Shown: positions 8,123 to 16,180 of the stretch, piece by piece | Layout of the letters: every line of letters begins with the position of its first letter | Numbering within the stretch: the stretch's first letter is position 1 | Assembly (NCBI GenBank): GCA_964432595.1 | Contig: CAYSOF010000007.1 | Span: 1 to 64,000 of the forward strand | Length of the DNA stretch: 64,000 nucleotides | From: DASYLJ01 sp964432595 | Lineage (GTDB): Bacteria; Desulfobacterota; Binatia; DP-6 | Reading direction: 5' to 3' | Notes under the pieces: generated by a model | Told to the model about the DNA's origin: nothing | Seen by the model: only the letters and a program-made list of their open reading frames with translations | Database searches by the model: none | Program-made: the position numbers and the translations under genes

Positions 8123-9070
8123 GTGACCGTATGTGTGGCTGCGATAGCCGAGAACAGCTGCGTGATCGGAGCGTCCGACCGCATGTTGACCGCGGGCGAC
8201 GTTCAGTTCGAGCCGCAACAGACTAAAATCTTGAGGGTAACACCATCGATCGCGATCATGATGGCCGGTGATTCAGGGCTCCAAGCGGATATCGTTCAGC
8301 GCCTCCAGCCCATCGTGAGTGAACTGTTGGCGGACGACGAAGACGCGCTGCTCCCTGTCGTGGACGTCGCCGAAGAGTACGCGCGGCTGCATACGCAAGC
8401 ACGTTCCAAGCTCGCGAGCGCCGCCATACTCGCGCCTCTAGGTTTGGATAGCGACACGTTCCTCAGCCGCCAGAAAGAGTTGGCACCGCGCCTCGTGAGC
8501 CAGCTGTCGCGCGAGCTATTGAACTTCGACTGCCCGCTCGTGCAGACGATAATTGCGGGAGTCGATGCGACTGGCCCGCACCTGTACGCGTTGAACGGAG
8601 CTGCGATCATGTGCCGAGACGCGGTGGGGTTCGCCGCTATCGGTGCCGGCTATTGGCACTCTGACTCGTACCTCATGGTGGCGGGGCACACGCGTCATCG
8701 GGTCTTCTCGGACTCCCTCCTGGCAACGTATGCGGCCAAGAAGCGCGCCGAAGTAGCGCCGGGAGTTGGAGAAGCGACGGATATGTTCATGATCGGCCCA
8801 GCGGCCGGCTCTTACCTGCCGATTGGCGATCACGTACTCGCAACGCTCAGCGACATTCACCGGACGATGCGGGCAAAGCAGCAGGAGGCCGACGATGACG
8901 CCCAGAACAAAGTCAAAAAATTCGTCGAAGGAGTCATACGCACAGCAGCTGAAGCAGCCGCGCGGGGGAGCGACGAAGCCTCTCAACACGACGGCGCATC
9001 CGCTCACCGGCAAGACCCTAAATCAGGGCCTGCTTCTCAAACGTCCTCTCTCCCAGCGAAACTAAACTAG
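8123..9070 (+). CDS. Proteasome/HslV-like Ntn hydrolase, phage cargo gene
   Basis: A 315-aa protein. The GTG at 8123 is preferred over the ATG at 8078 because GGAGGG lies 5 bases upstream and because the second codon is Thr: removal of Met would expose Thr1, the nucleophile of proteasome beta/HslV peptidases. In Thr1 numbering, D18 (GASDR) and K34 (QQTKIL) sit where D17 and K33 of the family are expected, followed by the beta-strand IAIMMAGDSG. The C-terminal 100 residues are helical, charged and low-complexity. G+C is near 50% against about two-thirds in its flanks, and it runs against the operon, ending tail-to-tail in a shared CTAG. This points to an independently acquired gene. Target and partners are unknown. 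Confidence 0.65.
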   Translation: MTVCVAAIAENSCVIGASDRMLTAGDVQFEPQQTKILRVTPSIAIMMAGDSGLQADIVQRLQPIVSELLADDEDALLPVVDVAEEYARLHTQARSKLASAAILAPLGLDSDTFLSRQKELAPRLVSQLSRELLNFDCPLVQTIIAGVDATGPHLYALNGAAIMCRDAVGFAAIGAGYWHSDSYLMVAGHTRHRVFSDSLLATYAAKKRAEVAPGVGEATDMFMIGPAAGSYLPIGDHVLATLSDIHRTMRAKQQEADDDAQNKVKKFVEGVIRTAAEAAARGSDEASQHDGASAHRQDPKSGPASQTSSLPAKLN

Positions 9071-9270
9071 CTCACGGGCAGGGATCGGCGCAGCGTCGTT
9101 ACCAGCCGAGCCGTCACCTGCGCGCCCGGGCTGCCGAAGTGCAGCTCGAGCGCGCCGGCCGGCGCGCGGTTGATCTCGGCCTGGTTCTCGACAAGCAGCT
9201 CGAGGAGTGCGGCCGCGCGGCCCGTCACCGCGATCGTGCGCGTGCCGATCGTGACTGACGTCGTCGCCAT
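9067..9270 (-). CDS. Small phage protein
   Basis: A 67-aa protein with start ATG at 9270 sharing TGATG with the upstream stop. Beta-strand N-terminus (TSVTIGTRTIAV), then a helix (AAALLELLVENQAEIN) and a polar tail. No recognised domain. Its stop overlaps the stop of the convergent Ntn-hydrolase gene. Confidence 0.5.
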   Translation of the reverse strand: MATTSVTIGTRTIAVTGRAAALLELLVENQAEINRAPAGALELHFGSPGAQVTARLVTTLRRSLPVS

Positions 9271-9518
9271 CAGTTGCGCACCGCGACCCCGAGGCGGCGA
9301 AACAGCGCCGACACCTCGGCGGGCCGAAGCGGACGGAACCGCCTCGGCGGCGGATGCAGATGCGCGTGCTGGACGCAGCCGGCGTGCATCATGATGCGCG
9401 CGGGACGATCGCCCTCCTGGACAATGGCGCACCCGCACGCGAGCCAGACGTCCACCTGCCGCACGAACAGGCGCACCATGACGACGCCGTCGCAGAGCTC
9501 GAACAGCCAGTGGACCAT
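9270..9518 (-). CDS. Small phage protein with hydrophobic N-terminus
   Basis: An 82-aa protein. Residues 1-35 are hydrophobic with cysteines (WLFELCDGVVMV, WLACGCAIV), followed by a His/Pro/Arg-rich stretch and the helix PAEVSALFRRLGV. It overlaps the upstream stop as ATGGTCCACTG-type coupling (TGATG). Function is unknown and the reading frame is supported mainly by the tight spacing. Confidence 0.45.
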   Translation of the reverse strand: MVHWLFELCDGVVMVRLFVRQVDVWLACGCAIVQEGDRPARIMMHAGCVQHAHLHPPPRRFRPLRPAEVSALFRRLGVAVRN

Positions 9519-9697
9519 CAGACATCGCCCGTCGGGAGCGCGATCGCCGGCGGCATCGCCAGCTCGATCGACTTCTTCTCAAAGTGCTCGAGGTGCGCCT
9601 TGCCGTCGGCGATGACGATCGTGCACCGCGCCTCGTCGGCGCCGAGGTTGTCGACGATCCAGGCCTCGAGCCGGTCGGCGAGCTCGCGCGGCGTCAC
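9518..9697 (-). CDS. Small phage protein
   Basis: A 59-aa protein. The GTG at 9697 overlaps the upstream TGA as GTGA. It contains an amphipathic helix (PRELADRLEAWIVDNLG), the strand CTIVIADGKAHLEHFE and a Pro-rich end. Compact alpha/beta sequence, no family recognised. Confidence 0.5.
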   Translation of the reverse strand: MTPRELADRLEAWIVDNLGADEARCTIVIADGKAHLEHFEKKSIELAMPPAIALPTGDV

Positions 9698-9960
9698 GAC
9701 CTTCTCCTCAGCTTGCCCTTGCACCGCGAGCGCCGGGATTGTGTCGACGGGCTGGTCACCTTCACGCGGATGCACTCGCCCGTGTGGATCACTCCGCCGT
9801 TCGCAACGACCCTCGTCGGCTCGGTCTGCCCGCAAGGCGACGTGAGGAGCTGGGCCTTCGGGCCGACCGGGCGACAGCTAAAAGCGCTCCGGTCGACGAC
9901 GATGTCGGCGCGCGCCGACGATCCCAGGAGCAACAGCGCGATCAGGAGTCGCCCGCTCAC
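9694..9960 (-). CDS. Small exported phage protein
   Basis: An 88-aa protein. The GTG at 9960 overlaps the upstream stop (GTGA). Signal peptide (GRLLIALLLLGSSARA), then a mature part with four cysteines (FSCRPVG, SPCGQT, GECIRV, RCKGK) and a basic tail. Probably periplasmic or secreted and disulfide-bonded. Function unknown. Confidence 0.5.
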   Translation of the reverse strand: MSGRLLIALLLLGSSARADIVVDRSAFSCRPVGPKAQLLTSPCGQTEPTRVVANGGVIHTGECIRVKVTSPSTQSRRSRCKGKLRRRS

Positions 9961-10214
9961 CGGCCCGACACCTTCCAGCGCTGCCACAACGCGATCATGT
10001 GGTCGGCGATCTCCGCGCGCTCCGCCTCGGTGAACGCCTCTTTGCGATAGTCGTCGTCCTCGGGGAAGTCGGGCTGCGGCCCGAGATGGCCGTCGTAGCC
10101 AACGTAGGCGATCAGCTCGCCGTGCTCCTCCGCGACACCGATCGACGCGTTGGCCCCGCCGAAGAGGGCCCGTCCCGTCGAGTCGAGTCCCCAGCGACCG
10201 TTCGCGTATTTCAT
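9957..10214 (-). CDS. Small soluble phage protein
   Basis: An 85-aa protein. The ATG at 10214 overlaps the upstream stop. Two parts: a beta-like N-terminal half (LDSTGRALFGGANASIGVAE, ELIAYVGYDG) and a C-terminal helix rich in Glu/Trp (EAERAEIADHMIALWQRWK). No known domain. Confidence 0.5.
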   Translation of the reverse strand: MKYANGRWGLDSTGRALFGGANASIGVAEEHGELIAYVGYDGHLGPQPDFPEDDDYRKEAFTEAERAEIADHMIALWQRWKVSGR

Positions 10215-10984
10215 CGCATGCACCCTAGCGCATCTGCGAGCAGCCGCGCCGCCTCCTTCTGGTCCGCGATCGCCTGGCGCCGCTCCTCGAGCTGGCACGT
10301 CGCCATGCACGGCGGACGGTACTCGGTGGTCGTGACGAACGACGGCGGGTCGTCCGGATCGCGCACCAGCTTCTGCGCCGCCTCGAGCGCACGCTTCACG
10401 ACGGGCGCGCACTCGGCCGACAGCCCCTCGTTGGTGTTCGACGGCATCGGCGCCGGCTGGAGGCAGCGGAGCTCATCACCGTCGTGCACCGGCGTGCACG
10501 ACGGTGGCCACACTGACAGCCGACGGTCCGCGTTCGCCGCGTTGAGCACGGTACACCCGCGGGCGTTGCACGTCATGGCGTAGCCCGGAGCCAGCCGGAG
10601 CGACTGAAGCTCGCCGACAGTTGCCCCCAGAGCCATCGACGGCCAGTCGGGCCAGCACTCCATTGTACCCGGCGTGCCCCGGAGCCGTCTCGCGCATGTG
10701 AACCGCGGGCTCGGGCCCAGGAGCGCCGGCGACGTGCTGACATCCCGCAGGACGCAGTACTCGCCGAGTTCGTAGGTCGAGCCGATGACGCAGGGGACCA
10801 TGAGCTCGCCGTCGGCCGCCCACGCGCGCGATGCCAGCACCATGGCGAGCACCACCGCGAGCACCACGCCAACGAGCGCGATCGGTCGCGGCTGCGGCTG
10901 GATTCGCGACCCGCAGTAGTCGCAGACACGCTCGTCGATCCCGCACCCGAGACCACACGACGGGCACTCGAAGAAGTCCACCAT
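10211..10984 (-). CDS. Zinc-ribbon single-pass membrane protein
   Basis: A 257-aa protein. Residues 6-24 form a zinc ribbon (CPSCGLGCG ... CDYCGS), followed by a Pro-rich linker and one membrane segment (about 34-52, LVGVVLAVVLAMVLASRA). The remaining 200 residues are extracytoplasmic, with at least ten cysteines and no recognisable fold. The predicted order is zinc ribbon in the cytoplasm and Cys-rich domain outside. It sits immediately downstream of the terminase cluster. A phage lysis or superinfection role is conceivable but not shown. Confidence 0.55.
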   Translation of the reverse strand: MVDFFECPSCGLGCGIDERVCDYCGSRIQPQPRPIALVGVVLAVVLAMVLASRAWAADGELMVPCVIGSTYELGEYCVLRDVSTSPALLGPSPRFTCARRLRGTPGTMECWPDWPSMALGATVGELQSLRLAPGYAMTCNARGCTVLNAANADRRLSVWPPSCTPVHDGDELRCLQPAPMPSNTNEGLSAECAPVVKRALEAAQKLVRDPDDPPSFVTTTEYRPPCMATCQLEERRQAIADQKEAARLLADALGCMR

Positions 10985-10985
10985 C

Positions 10986-11174
10986 CTACGCCTCCCCTTC
11001 CACCTGAAAGACATCGCCGCAGACGCAGCGCACGCGCAGCGGCCGTTTCTGGATGCGGAACTTCCCCTCGCCATCGTCCGAGCACGCCAGGTGCGACGTC
11101 ATCCACCGGCCGCCGACGACGCCGGCGGCGCGCAGCAGGTGGCGATCACGCTCCATCTCAGCGGCCTCCGTCAC
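10986..11174 (-). CDS. Small zinc-binding-type phage protein
   Basis: A 62-aa protein. The GTG at 11174 overlaps the terminase stop as GTGA. N-terminal helix (EAAEMERDRHLLRAAG), then HLAC and VRCVCGD, a possible metal site. Translational coupling to the large terminase suggests a packaging-related or regulatory accessory. No family is recognised. Confidence 0.5.
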   Translation of the reverse strand: MTEAAEMERDRHLLRAAGVVGGRWMTSHLACSDDGEGKFRIQKRPLRVRCVCGDVFQVEGEA

Positions 11175-13252
11175 GGATACGGCTCCTCGTCCGCCTGCGG
11201 CACCACGTGCTCGCAGGCCTGCATGGTCGGCGACACACTGAAGCCCCGGAGCTCGCACTTGCGGCCGTTCAGCTGCGTGCAGTCGGCGCACGTGAGCGCC
11301 GTCTTCGGGACCTGGACGGTGTCGCGGAGCGCTTCGCGCAGCTGCTCCTCTTCCGATCCGGAGCGCGCGGGCTTCTCCATGGCGTCCTCCGTGCCGGTGA
11401 AGATGCGGTCCCACCCGAACTGCCGGACCCACGCCACGCACATCAGCATGTTCGCGTAGGCGAAGTGCGGATCGATGCCGATCTTCTCGACGCGTCGGCG
11501 GAGCTTCCGCTCCCGCTCTCGGCCCTTGGCCTGGTCGGTCACGAGCGCAACGCGCTGCTGGTGCTTCCAGAACATGCGCCCGATCTCGACCGTCTCGCGG
11601 CCCTTCTCGGTGACGACCTCCTGGCGCAGCGTGCGCACGTCGGGCATCTCGACTTCGCCGTGCGACCAGCGCGCGAGCGCCCAGGACATCATCCGGAACT
11701 GGTCGACGCGGCACCACCACGGCGTGCGGGCCTCGTCGTCGGTGCGCACGACGTTGTCGGCATCCTTGATGCGATCGCTCCAGACGACGAGCTCCTCCGT
11801 GAGGTCCGTGTAGTTCACCAGGAACACGCGGCCCGGGAACTCCTTCGAGAACCGATGCGCCTCGTTGAAGTTCGGCAGCGCCTCGACCGCGCACTGGGTG
11901 ATCCGGTACTCGCGCATGAGCTGCGCGCAGCGCTTCCACGGGTTGCCGCCGAGGATCACCTCCATCCAGAGGTACTGCATGCGGCCGCCGACCTTCGACG
12001 CGATCACGGCGCGGTTGTCATGGCCCATCTGGTCGATGCCCAGGAAGGTGCCGTCGACGTCTTTCTGCGGCCGCGGCCCCCAGCGGAGGTACTCGCGCTG
12101 CGCGGCCACGCAGTGCGCCTCCGTGACCGGCTGCGTCTTCGGGTCGGTGTAGCAGCGGCCAACGACGCGGTTGAAGTAGTCCTTCGTGTCGGAGCGCGTG
12201 TCCCACTTCGCGAGGATGTCGCGCGCGCTGATGCGCGGGGAGAGCATCTGGCCCCAGTGCAGGCCGATCGCCGGCCCGCCGTACACGCCGAGCGCACCGG
12301 GGTTGTGCGCGAGGAAGTCGCCCTCCTGCACGCGCATGCCGTCGAGGCCATCCTCGCGATCGGGCCCACCGCCGGGCCCGAGGTTCGTCTTGCAGCGCGG
12401 ACAGAAGTAGAACGGCTCTGTCGGCACGCTCTTGTTCGCACCGCTCCCGCGATCGATGCAGAGCGGCCCCTCTTCGGGATCGAACCACTCCGTCAGGCTG
12501 ACGCCCTCCGCGCACGCACATCGCGTGTGGAACTCCCGCTGGTCGCTCCGCTTGTAGAAGTAGTCGATGTCCCCGTCTTCGAAGTTCGGCGTCGACAGGC
12601 GCGCGATCAGCTTCAGCTGCGACGCCGCGATGCGCTCCTGCGTCTTCTGGATGTCCTTCGGCACCATGGCCTGGACTTCGTCGAACATGAGCCCGTCGAG
12701 CGGCTTCCCTTCCGTCGTGATGTCGCCGCCGACGTAGGTGTAGTAGATGATCGACCAGAGTAGTCGCCGCACCGACGCGCTGCCTTCATCGACGACCCGA
12801 CGGAGATGCGGGGTGTCGGGATCACCCATCAGGCCGTGGATGCCCTTGTTCTCACGCACCAGCCGGATGAAGCGGTTCTGCGAGTACTCGAACGCGTACT
12901 CGGCGCTCGGCAGGTAGTAGGCGAGCTGCAGCCGCGAGCGGAGCGCGAGGTTGAGCACGAGGAGCATCGCCCACACGCTGGCGCCCGCCTGGGCGGGCTT
13001 CTTGATCGTGACGTCGAGGCCCTTCGGGTTCGGCGGGACGACGCGGTACAGCTTCTCGAGGTAGCGCCAGACGGAGAAGTCGACCGGCTCACGGTCGGCG
13101 ATGAAGCCGCCTGTACGCGCCCAATCGAAGAACGACAAGCGCTTCGCGTCGTCGGCCGGGCCGAGCCGCTTCGAACGTCTGCTCCGCTCGGTGCGCACGA
13201 GGCGACCGAGGAGCGCGAGCGGGTCGGCATCCTGACGCAGCGGAGCGTTCAC
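11171..13252 (-). CDS. Phage terminase large subunit (GpA-type)
   Basis: A 693-aa protein, the packaging motor that cuts concatemers and drives DNA into the prohead. Support: the ATPase half has a Walker A-like segment IKKPAQAGASVWA (near residue 85) and a Walker B-like LMFDEVQ; the middle has a Cys cluster typical of GpA relatives (CACAEG ... FYFCPRCKTNLG); the nuclease half starts around LGIDQMGHDNRAV. A second Cys group (CADCTQLNGRKCEL) sits at the C-terminus. The start GTG at 13252 is the first plausible codon and lacks a strong ribosome site. Terminase small-type gene upstream and portal downstream agree with the call. Confidence 0.85.
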   Translation of the reverse strand: MNAPLRQDADPLALLGRLVRTERSRRSKRLGPADDAKRLSFFDWARTGGFIADREPVDFSVWRYLEKLYRVVPPNPKGLDVTIKKPAQAGASVWAMLLVLNLALRSRLQLAYYLPSAEYAFEYSQNRFIRLVRENKGIHGLMGDPDTPHLRRVVDEGSASVRRLLWSIIYYTYVGGDITTEGKPLDGLMFDEVQAMVPKDIQKTQERIAASQLKLIARLSTPNFEDGDIDYFYKRSDQREFHTRCACAEGVSLTEWFDPEEGPLCIDRGSGANKSVPTEPFYFCPRCKTNLGPGGGPDREDGLDGMRVQEGDFLAHNPGALGVYGGPAIGLHWGQMLSPRISARDILAKWDTRSDTKDYFNRVVGRCYTDPKTQPVTEAHCVAAQREYLRWGPRPQKDVDGTFLGIDQMGHDNRAVIASKVGGRMQYLWMEVILGGNPWKRCAQLMREYRITQCAVEALPNFNEAHRFSKEFPGRVFLVNYTDLTEELVVWSDRIKDADNVVRTDDEARTPWWCRVDQFRMMSWALARWSHGEVEMPDVRTLRQEVVTEKGRETVEIGRMFWKHQQRVALVTDQAKGRERERKLRRRVEKIGIDPHFAYANMLMCVAWVRQFGWDRIFTGTEDAMEKPARSGSEEEQLREALRDTVQVPKTALTCADCTQLNGRKCELRGFSVSPTMQACEHVVPQADEEPYP

Positions 13253-13302
13253 CAGGCACCGTTTGACGCTGCGGCCGGGAGCGCGGCAGATAGCGCCGCT
13301 AG

Positions 13303-14229
13303 ATGTCCAGCGCGGTTCTGGCGTTCCTGTGCGCCACACCTCTCGGCGAGCTCGTCAGGCTGATCATGGCCATCCCGGTCCCGTCGGTGGCCGCGGTCAT
13401 TCGCCGCACCGTCGCCTTCTTGTTCGTCATGCACGCGGTCGACCTGACGATCGCGAACCATCCGGCGTGCCGGGCTGTCGCCGCGGTCATGCCCCGGGAG
13501 AAACAGAACGTGTGCTACGAAGCCTTGAGCTCTTGGTCGACGTTCGTCACCGCGGTCCTCACCGCGGGCTTGCTGATCGCAGCCGTCTGGGTGGCGCGAA
13601 AGCAGATCGCGCTGATGGACCGGCAAACCGACATCATCGACAGCACGCTGCGGGCCACCCAGGAGTCCGCCGACGCCGCGAAGAAGAGCGCCGACTATGC
13701 CGCCGCTGGTCAGCGCCCGTGGGTCATCGTGCGCTCGACGACCGTGAAAGCAGCGGACGGGAAGGAACGGCCGGCCCTCGAGGGCTGGCCGAAGCCGTCC
13801 GATATGTTCGTCACGTGGCCACGGATCCTCTTCCTGAACTGGGAGATGACGAACTTCGGCCAGACTCCGGCGTGGATCGAATACTTCGCCGCGACGTTCG
13901 AGATCGTCCCATGGCCGCTGCCCCCACAGCCGCCGCAGATCGTGCAGATGGAGCCGTTCCACGGGCGGCTCATCACCAGGGACCGGCCTCATGGTCACCG
14001 CTCTGAACTGCTGGTCCCTCCATTGTGGGGCGAGCGGCTGATGTCCGGCGAGTACTGCGTCGTCTTCTGGGGGACGGTCGAGTACCGCGACGGGCTGGAG
14101 CCCGACAAGCCTCGCTACACGCACTTCTGCGAGACGTGGGTGGTCGACCAGGATCCATTGGCCAAGATGGGGCGGTACCTGACCTTCCGCCCGCTCGGAC
14201 CGACACCGGATTGGACGCGTCATTCGTAG
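13303..14229 (+). CDS. Membrane protein inserted between terminase genes (cargo)
   Basis: A 308-aa protein transcribed against the operon. Residues about 30-50 and 80-97 are membrane segments (VAFLFVMHAVDLTIA, FVTAVLTAGLLIAAVWVA). They are followed by a helical linker with IDSTLRATQESADAAKKSAD and RPWVIV, and then a beta-rich domain containing NFGQTPAWIEYF. This order of two TM helices, Gln/Ala-rich helix, RPWV and NxGxTPA is a widespread accessory-region protein of unknown function. Its G+C is lower than that of the neighbours. It lies exactly between the large terminase start and the next leftward gene and probably has its own promoter. Confidence 0.65.
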   Translation: MSSAVLAFLCATPLGELVRLIMAIPVPSVAAVIRRTVAFLFVMHAVDLTIANHPACRAVAAVMPREKQNVCYEALSSWSTFVTAVLTAGLLIAAVWVARKQIALMDRQTDIIDSTLRATQESADAAKKSADYAAAGQRPWVIVRSTTVKAADGKERPALEGWPKPSDMFVTWPRILFLNWEMTNFGQTPAWIEYFAATFEIVPWPLPPQPPQIVQMEPFHGRLITRDRPHGHRSELLVPPLWGERLMSGEYCVVFWGTVEYRDGLEPDKPRYTHFCETWVVDQDPLAKMGRYLTFRPLGPTPDWTRHS

Positions 14230-14315
14230 CGGGACGGCCGCGCGTCCCGGACGCAGCGCTTCAGGCACTCGCCCACGGCGCAGACCTCCTCGCAGAGCCG
14301 GCGTTCGAACATCAC
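14220..14315 (-). CDS. 31-aa twin-CX3C microprotein
   Basis: A short frame with start GTG at 14315, overlapping the upstream TGA as GTGA exactly like its neighbours. The product has the spacing C-x3-C-x4-C-x3-C within LCEEVCAVGECLKRCV. This could be a helical hairpin held by disulfides or a metal-binding knuckle. Its end overlaps the 3' end of the convergent cargo gene. It is supported by coupling and composition only. Confidence 0.4.
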   Translation of the reverse strand: MMFERRLCEEVCAVGECLKRCVRDARPSRYE

Positions 14316-14599
14316 CCCTCGCGCGACGTCGCCGGCGTGATGCACGCCAGCCGCTCCCCGAGATGTCGATGCAGCGTGATGGCCTCCTCGTCGCTCAGCG
14401 GCGCAAGAGACTGATCCGGCTCCAACACGAGGACGACGTCCCCGTGGCCAAGGCGATCGCGCAGCTGCGCGAAGATCGCGCGCGCCTCCTGCTCCGAGTA
14501 GTGGCCCCGCACGACGTACACGCCCACGCGGCTCAGCCCGACAGGCTCAACGACCACCGGCCGCCGCTTGTCCGTGCTCTCCGTCGTTTCCTGCCCCAT
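14312..14599 (-). CDS. Small alpha/beta phage protein
   Basis: A 95-aa protein. The ATG at 14599 is preceded by GGGGGAGG. It overlaps the end of the terminase-small-like gene by 53 bp. The sequence alternates strand-helix-strand (VGVYVVRG, SEQEARAIFAQLRDRL, DVVLVLEP, DEEAITLHRHLG) and looks like a compact ferredoxin-like or Rossmann-like fragment. No function is assigned. Confidence 0.5.
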   Translation of the reverse strand: MGQETTESTDKRRPVVVEPVGLSRVGVYVVRGHYSEQEARAIFAQLRDRLGHGDVVLVLEPDQSLAPLSDEEAITLHRHLGERLACITPATSREG

Positions 14600-15272
14600 C
14601 GTCACCTCCCCCGCTCAGCGCGAGCCCCTCGAGGCGCGCGAGCGCTCGATCGACCCGCTCCGCCGGCACGAACTCGTGCAGCAGGTCGATCACCTGGCGC
14701 ACCCAGACCTGCGCCACCTGGATCGTGATGTTCACGCCGCCCGTGGCCGCGATTCTTCCCTCGATCCGCGCCACCCGCTCGAGCGCGGACGCGATGCCGT
14801 TCATCACCGGCAGCAGCGCCGGCGGCGCCTCCCCGTAGTCGCCGAGGATCGGCTCCGGCAGCTGGCGCACCACGATGTCGTGCATCGCCCACAGCGACGC
14901 CAGCAGCTGCTTCAGGTCGCGCGCCTTCGCCTCCCCCTCGGCGCTCAGGTAGTGCTCGCGCAGCGCCCGGAACTCCGGGTGCATCTTCTGCATGAGCTCG
15001 AGCGTCTCGGGCTGCGCGTACTGCCCGCTCGTGATCGGCGCCGTCTTCGGGTTCTTCCGCGTGCCCTCGCGCTCGCGCTTCGCCGTCCCGGCCCCGTGGC
15101 TCGAGCAGACCGGGAAGCCCTTCCGCGCCGGCTTCTCGCACTGCTTGGGCGGCTGGCTGCCCTTCTTCGGCGACTGACACCGCGGCGCCTCGCCGTAGGG
15201 CGTGCGCATCGTCGCCTTCCAGCCTGGCGGCGTCGCCTTCTTCCTGCCGCCCCGGCCACGCGACTGGTTCAT
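14547..15272 (-). CDS. Terminase small-subunit-like DNA-binding protein
   Basis: A 241-aa protein encoded just upstream of the large terminase region. Residues 1-70 are very basic with a Cys/His cluster (CQSP ... CEKPARKGFPVCSSHGAG), a metal-binding head seen in many phage proteins encoded next to terminases. The middle and C-terminal parts are helical (LMQKMHPEFRALREHYL, QVWVRQVIDLLHEFV). A gene at this position usually encodes the small subunit that recognises the packaging site. The assignment rests on position and architecture, so an HNH-like or accessory function is possible. ATG at 15272 overlaps the upstream stop. Confidence 0.5.
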   Translation of the reverse strand: MNQSRGRGGRKKATPPGWKATMRTPYGEAPRCQSPKKGSQPPKQCEKPARKGFPVCSSHGAGTAKREREGTRKNPKTAPITSGQYAQPETLELMQKMHPEFRALREHYLSAEGEAKARDLKQLLASLWAMHDIVVRQLPEPILGDYGEAPPALLPVMNGIASALERVARIEGRIAATGGVNITIQVAQVWVRQVIDLLHEFVPAERVDRALARLEGLALSGGGDDGAGNDGEHGQAAAGGR

Positions 15273-16180
15273 GAGGGTGCACTGGCCTCACCTTGGTCCG
15301 TGGGCCGTACGGGGGTTGCGGCGGGCTGTCGCATACCCGGCCACCCGAAATGCTCGAAGATGCGCCAGATCGCCGCGACGCACGCCGATGGCGTTCGCAG
15401 GTCGACCGGCAGCCATGCGAGACCTAATCCAGGACGGGGCCCATCGGCAGCGTCGTGGTTGGCGTCGACGTCGTCGTGGTCGCCGACCCGCCGGTCGACG
15501 GCGGCGACGACGGCTCCTCCTCCGCCGGCGCCAGCACGGCCAGCGTCAGCAGAAGCAGCGCGCACAGGCAGATCATCCATCCGATTCTCATCCGCTTCCT
15601 CCTTGGCTCCACTCGGAGCGGCCTGCTTGATGGCGTCGACGAGCTGCTCGACGCCCTTCTCGCCTTCGCGCAGTGCACCTGGCACCCGCTCACAGCCGGC
15701 GATCGCCGGCGCATCGATCTCGATGAAGTCCAGCACGCCGAGCTCGTAGTCGCGGAGCTCGTCGGGACCGAATCGATTCGCCGTCCGGTGCCCGTGCGCG
15801 CCGGCGCGGCCATCGCTCCACTCGCAGTCGGGATAGGGACACGGCCGACCGTTCGGAAACGTGCGACACATCTCGGGTCGCGTCGCGTAGATCGCGCAGT
15901 CGCCGTTCGCCAGCAGGTTCGAACACGAGTACTCGTATTGCGGCTGGCACCCGTGCGGCAGCCGCTTGCCCATCGGCAGGAACTGCCCGGGCTCCACCAC
16001 ACGGACGAACCGCACCATGCGCGCGATGGTGCCGCGATCTTCGCCGTCGCCCTCCCACGCCTTCACTTGGGCCGGCGAGTACTGCAGGTTGAACGCGCGG
16101 CAGCATGCGCCGGTGCAACGCCGTCCGCGCGGTTCCTGTTTCGCGACCACGCGCGTGGTCGAAGAAGGGGAGCCGCTCAT
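15269..16180 (-). CDS. YkgJ-type Cys-cluster protein, frame open through a nested gene
   Basis: The N-terminal about 180 residues have the YkgJ metal-cluster pattern: CTGACC near residue 22, CQP and CSN, then RPEMCRTFP and CPYPDC, so an Fe/Zn-binding protein of unknown activity. The ATG at 16180 overlaps the upstream stop. The frame does not stop after the conserved part but stays open to 15269, across a second gene in another frame at 15424-15591. Codon third positions are GC-rich again in 15269-15424 (LAWLPVDLRTPS ... FEHFGWPG), so the tail may be real. Either this is one 303-aa protein with a nested gene, or an indel near 15640 hides the true stop. Confidence 0.55.
   Translation of the reverse strand: MSGSPSSTTRVVAKQEPRGRRCTGACCRAFNLQYSPAQVKAWEGDGEDRGTIARMVRFVRVVEPGQFLPMGKRLPHGCQPQYEYSCSNLLANGDCAIYATRPEMCRTFPNGRPCPYPDCEWSDGRAGAHGHRTANRFGPDELRDYELGVLDFIEIDAPAIAGCERVPGALREGEKGVEQLVDAIKQAAPSGAKEEADENRMDDLPVRAASADAGRAGAGGGGAVVAAVDRRVGDHDDVDANHDAADGPRPGLGLAWLPVDLRTPSACVAAIWRIFEHFGWPGMRQPAATPVRPTDQGEASAPS
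15424..15591 (-). CDS. Nested small exported Thr/Pro-tailed protein
   Basis: A 55-aa protein in a different frame inside the preceding open frame. It starts MRIGWMICLCALLLLTLAV, a strong signal peptide or membrane anchor ending APA. The mature tail is EEEPSS then TTTTSTPTTTLP, a Thr/Pro-rich tail also seen in exported proteins of such genomes. Almost every codon ends in G or C, more so than the overlapping frame. The arrangement recalls the spanin pair Rz/Rz1, where Rz1 is nested in Rz, but there is no lipobox and the host frame is not Rz-like. Confidence 0.55.
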   Translation of the reverse strand: MRIGWMICLCALLLLTLAVLAPAEEEPSSPPSTGGSATTTTSTPTTTLPMGPVLD

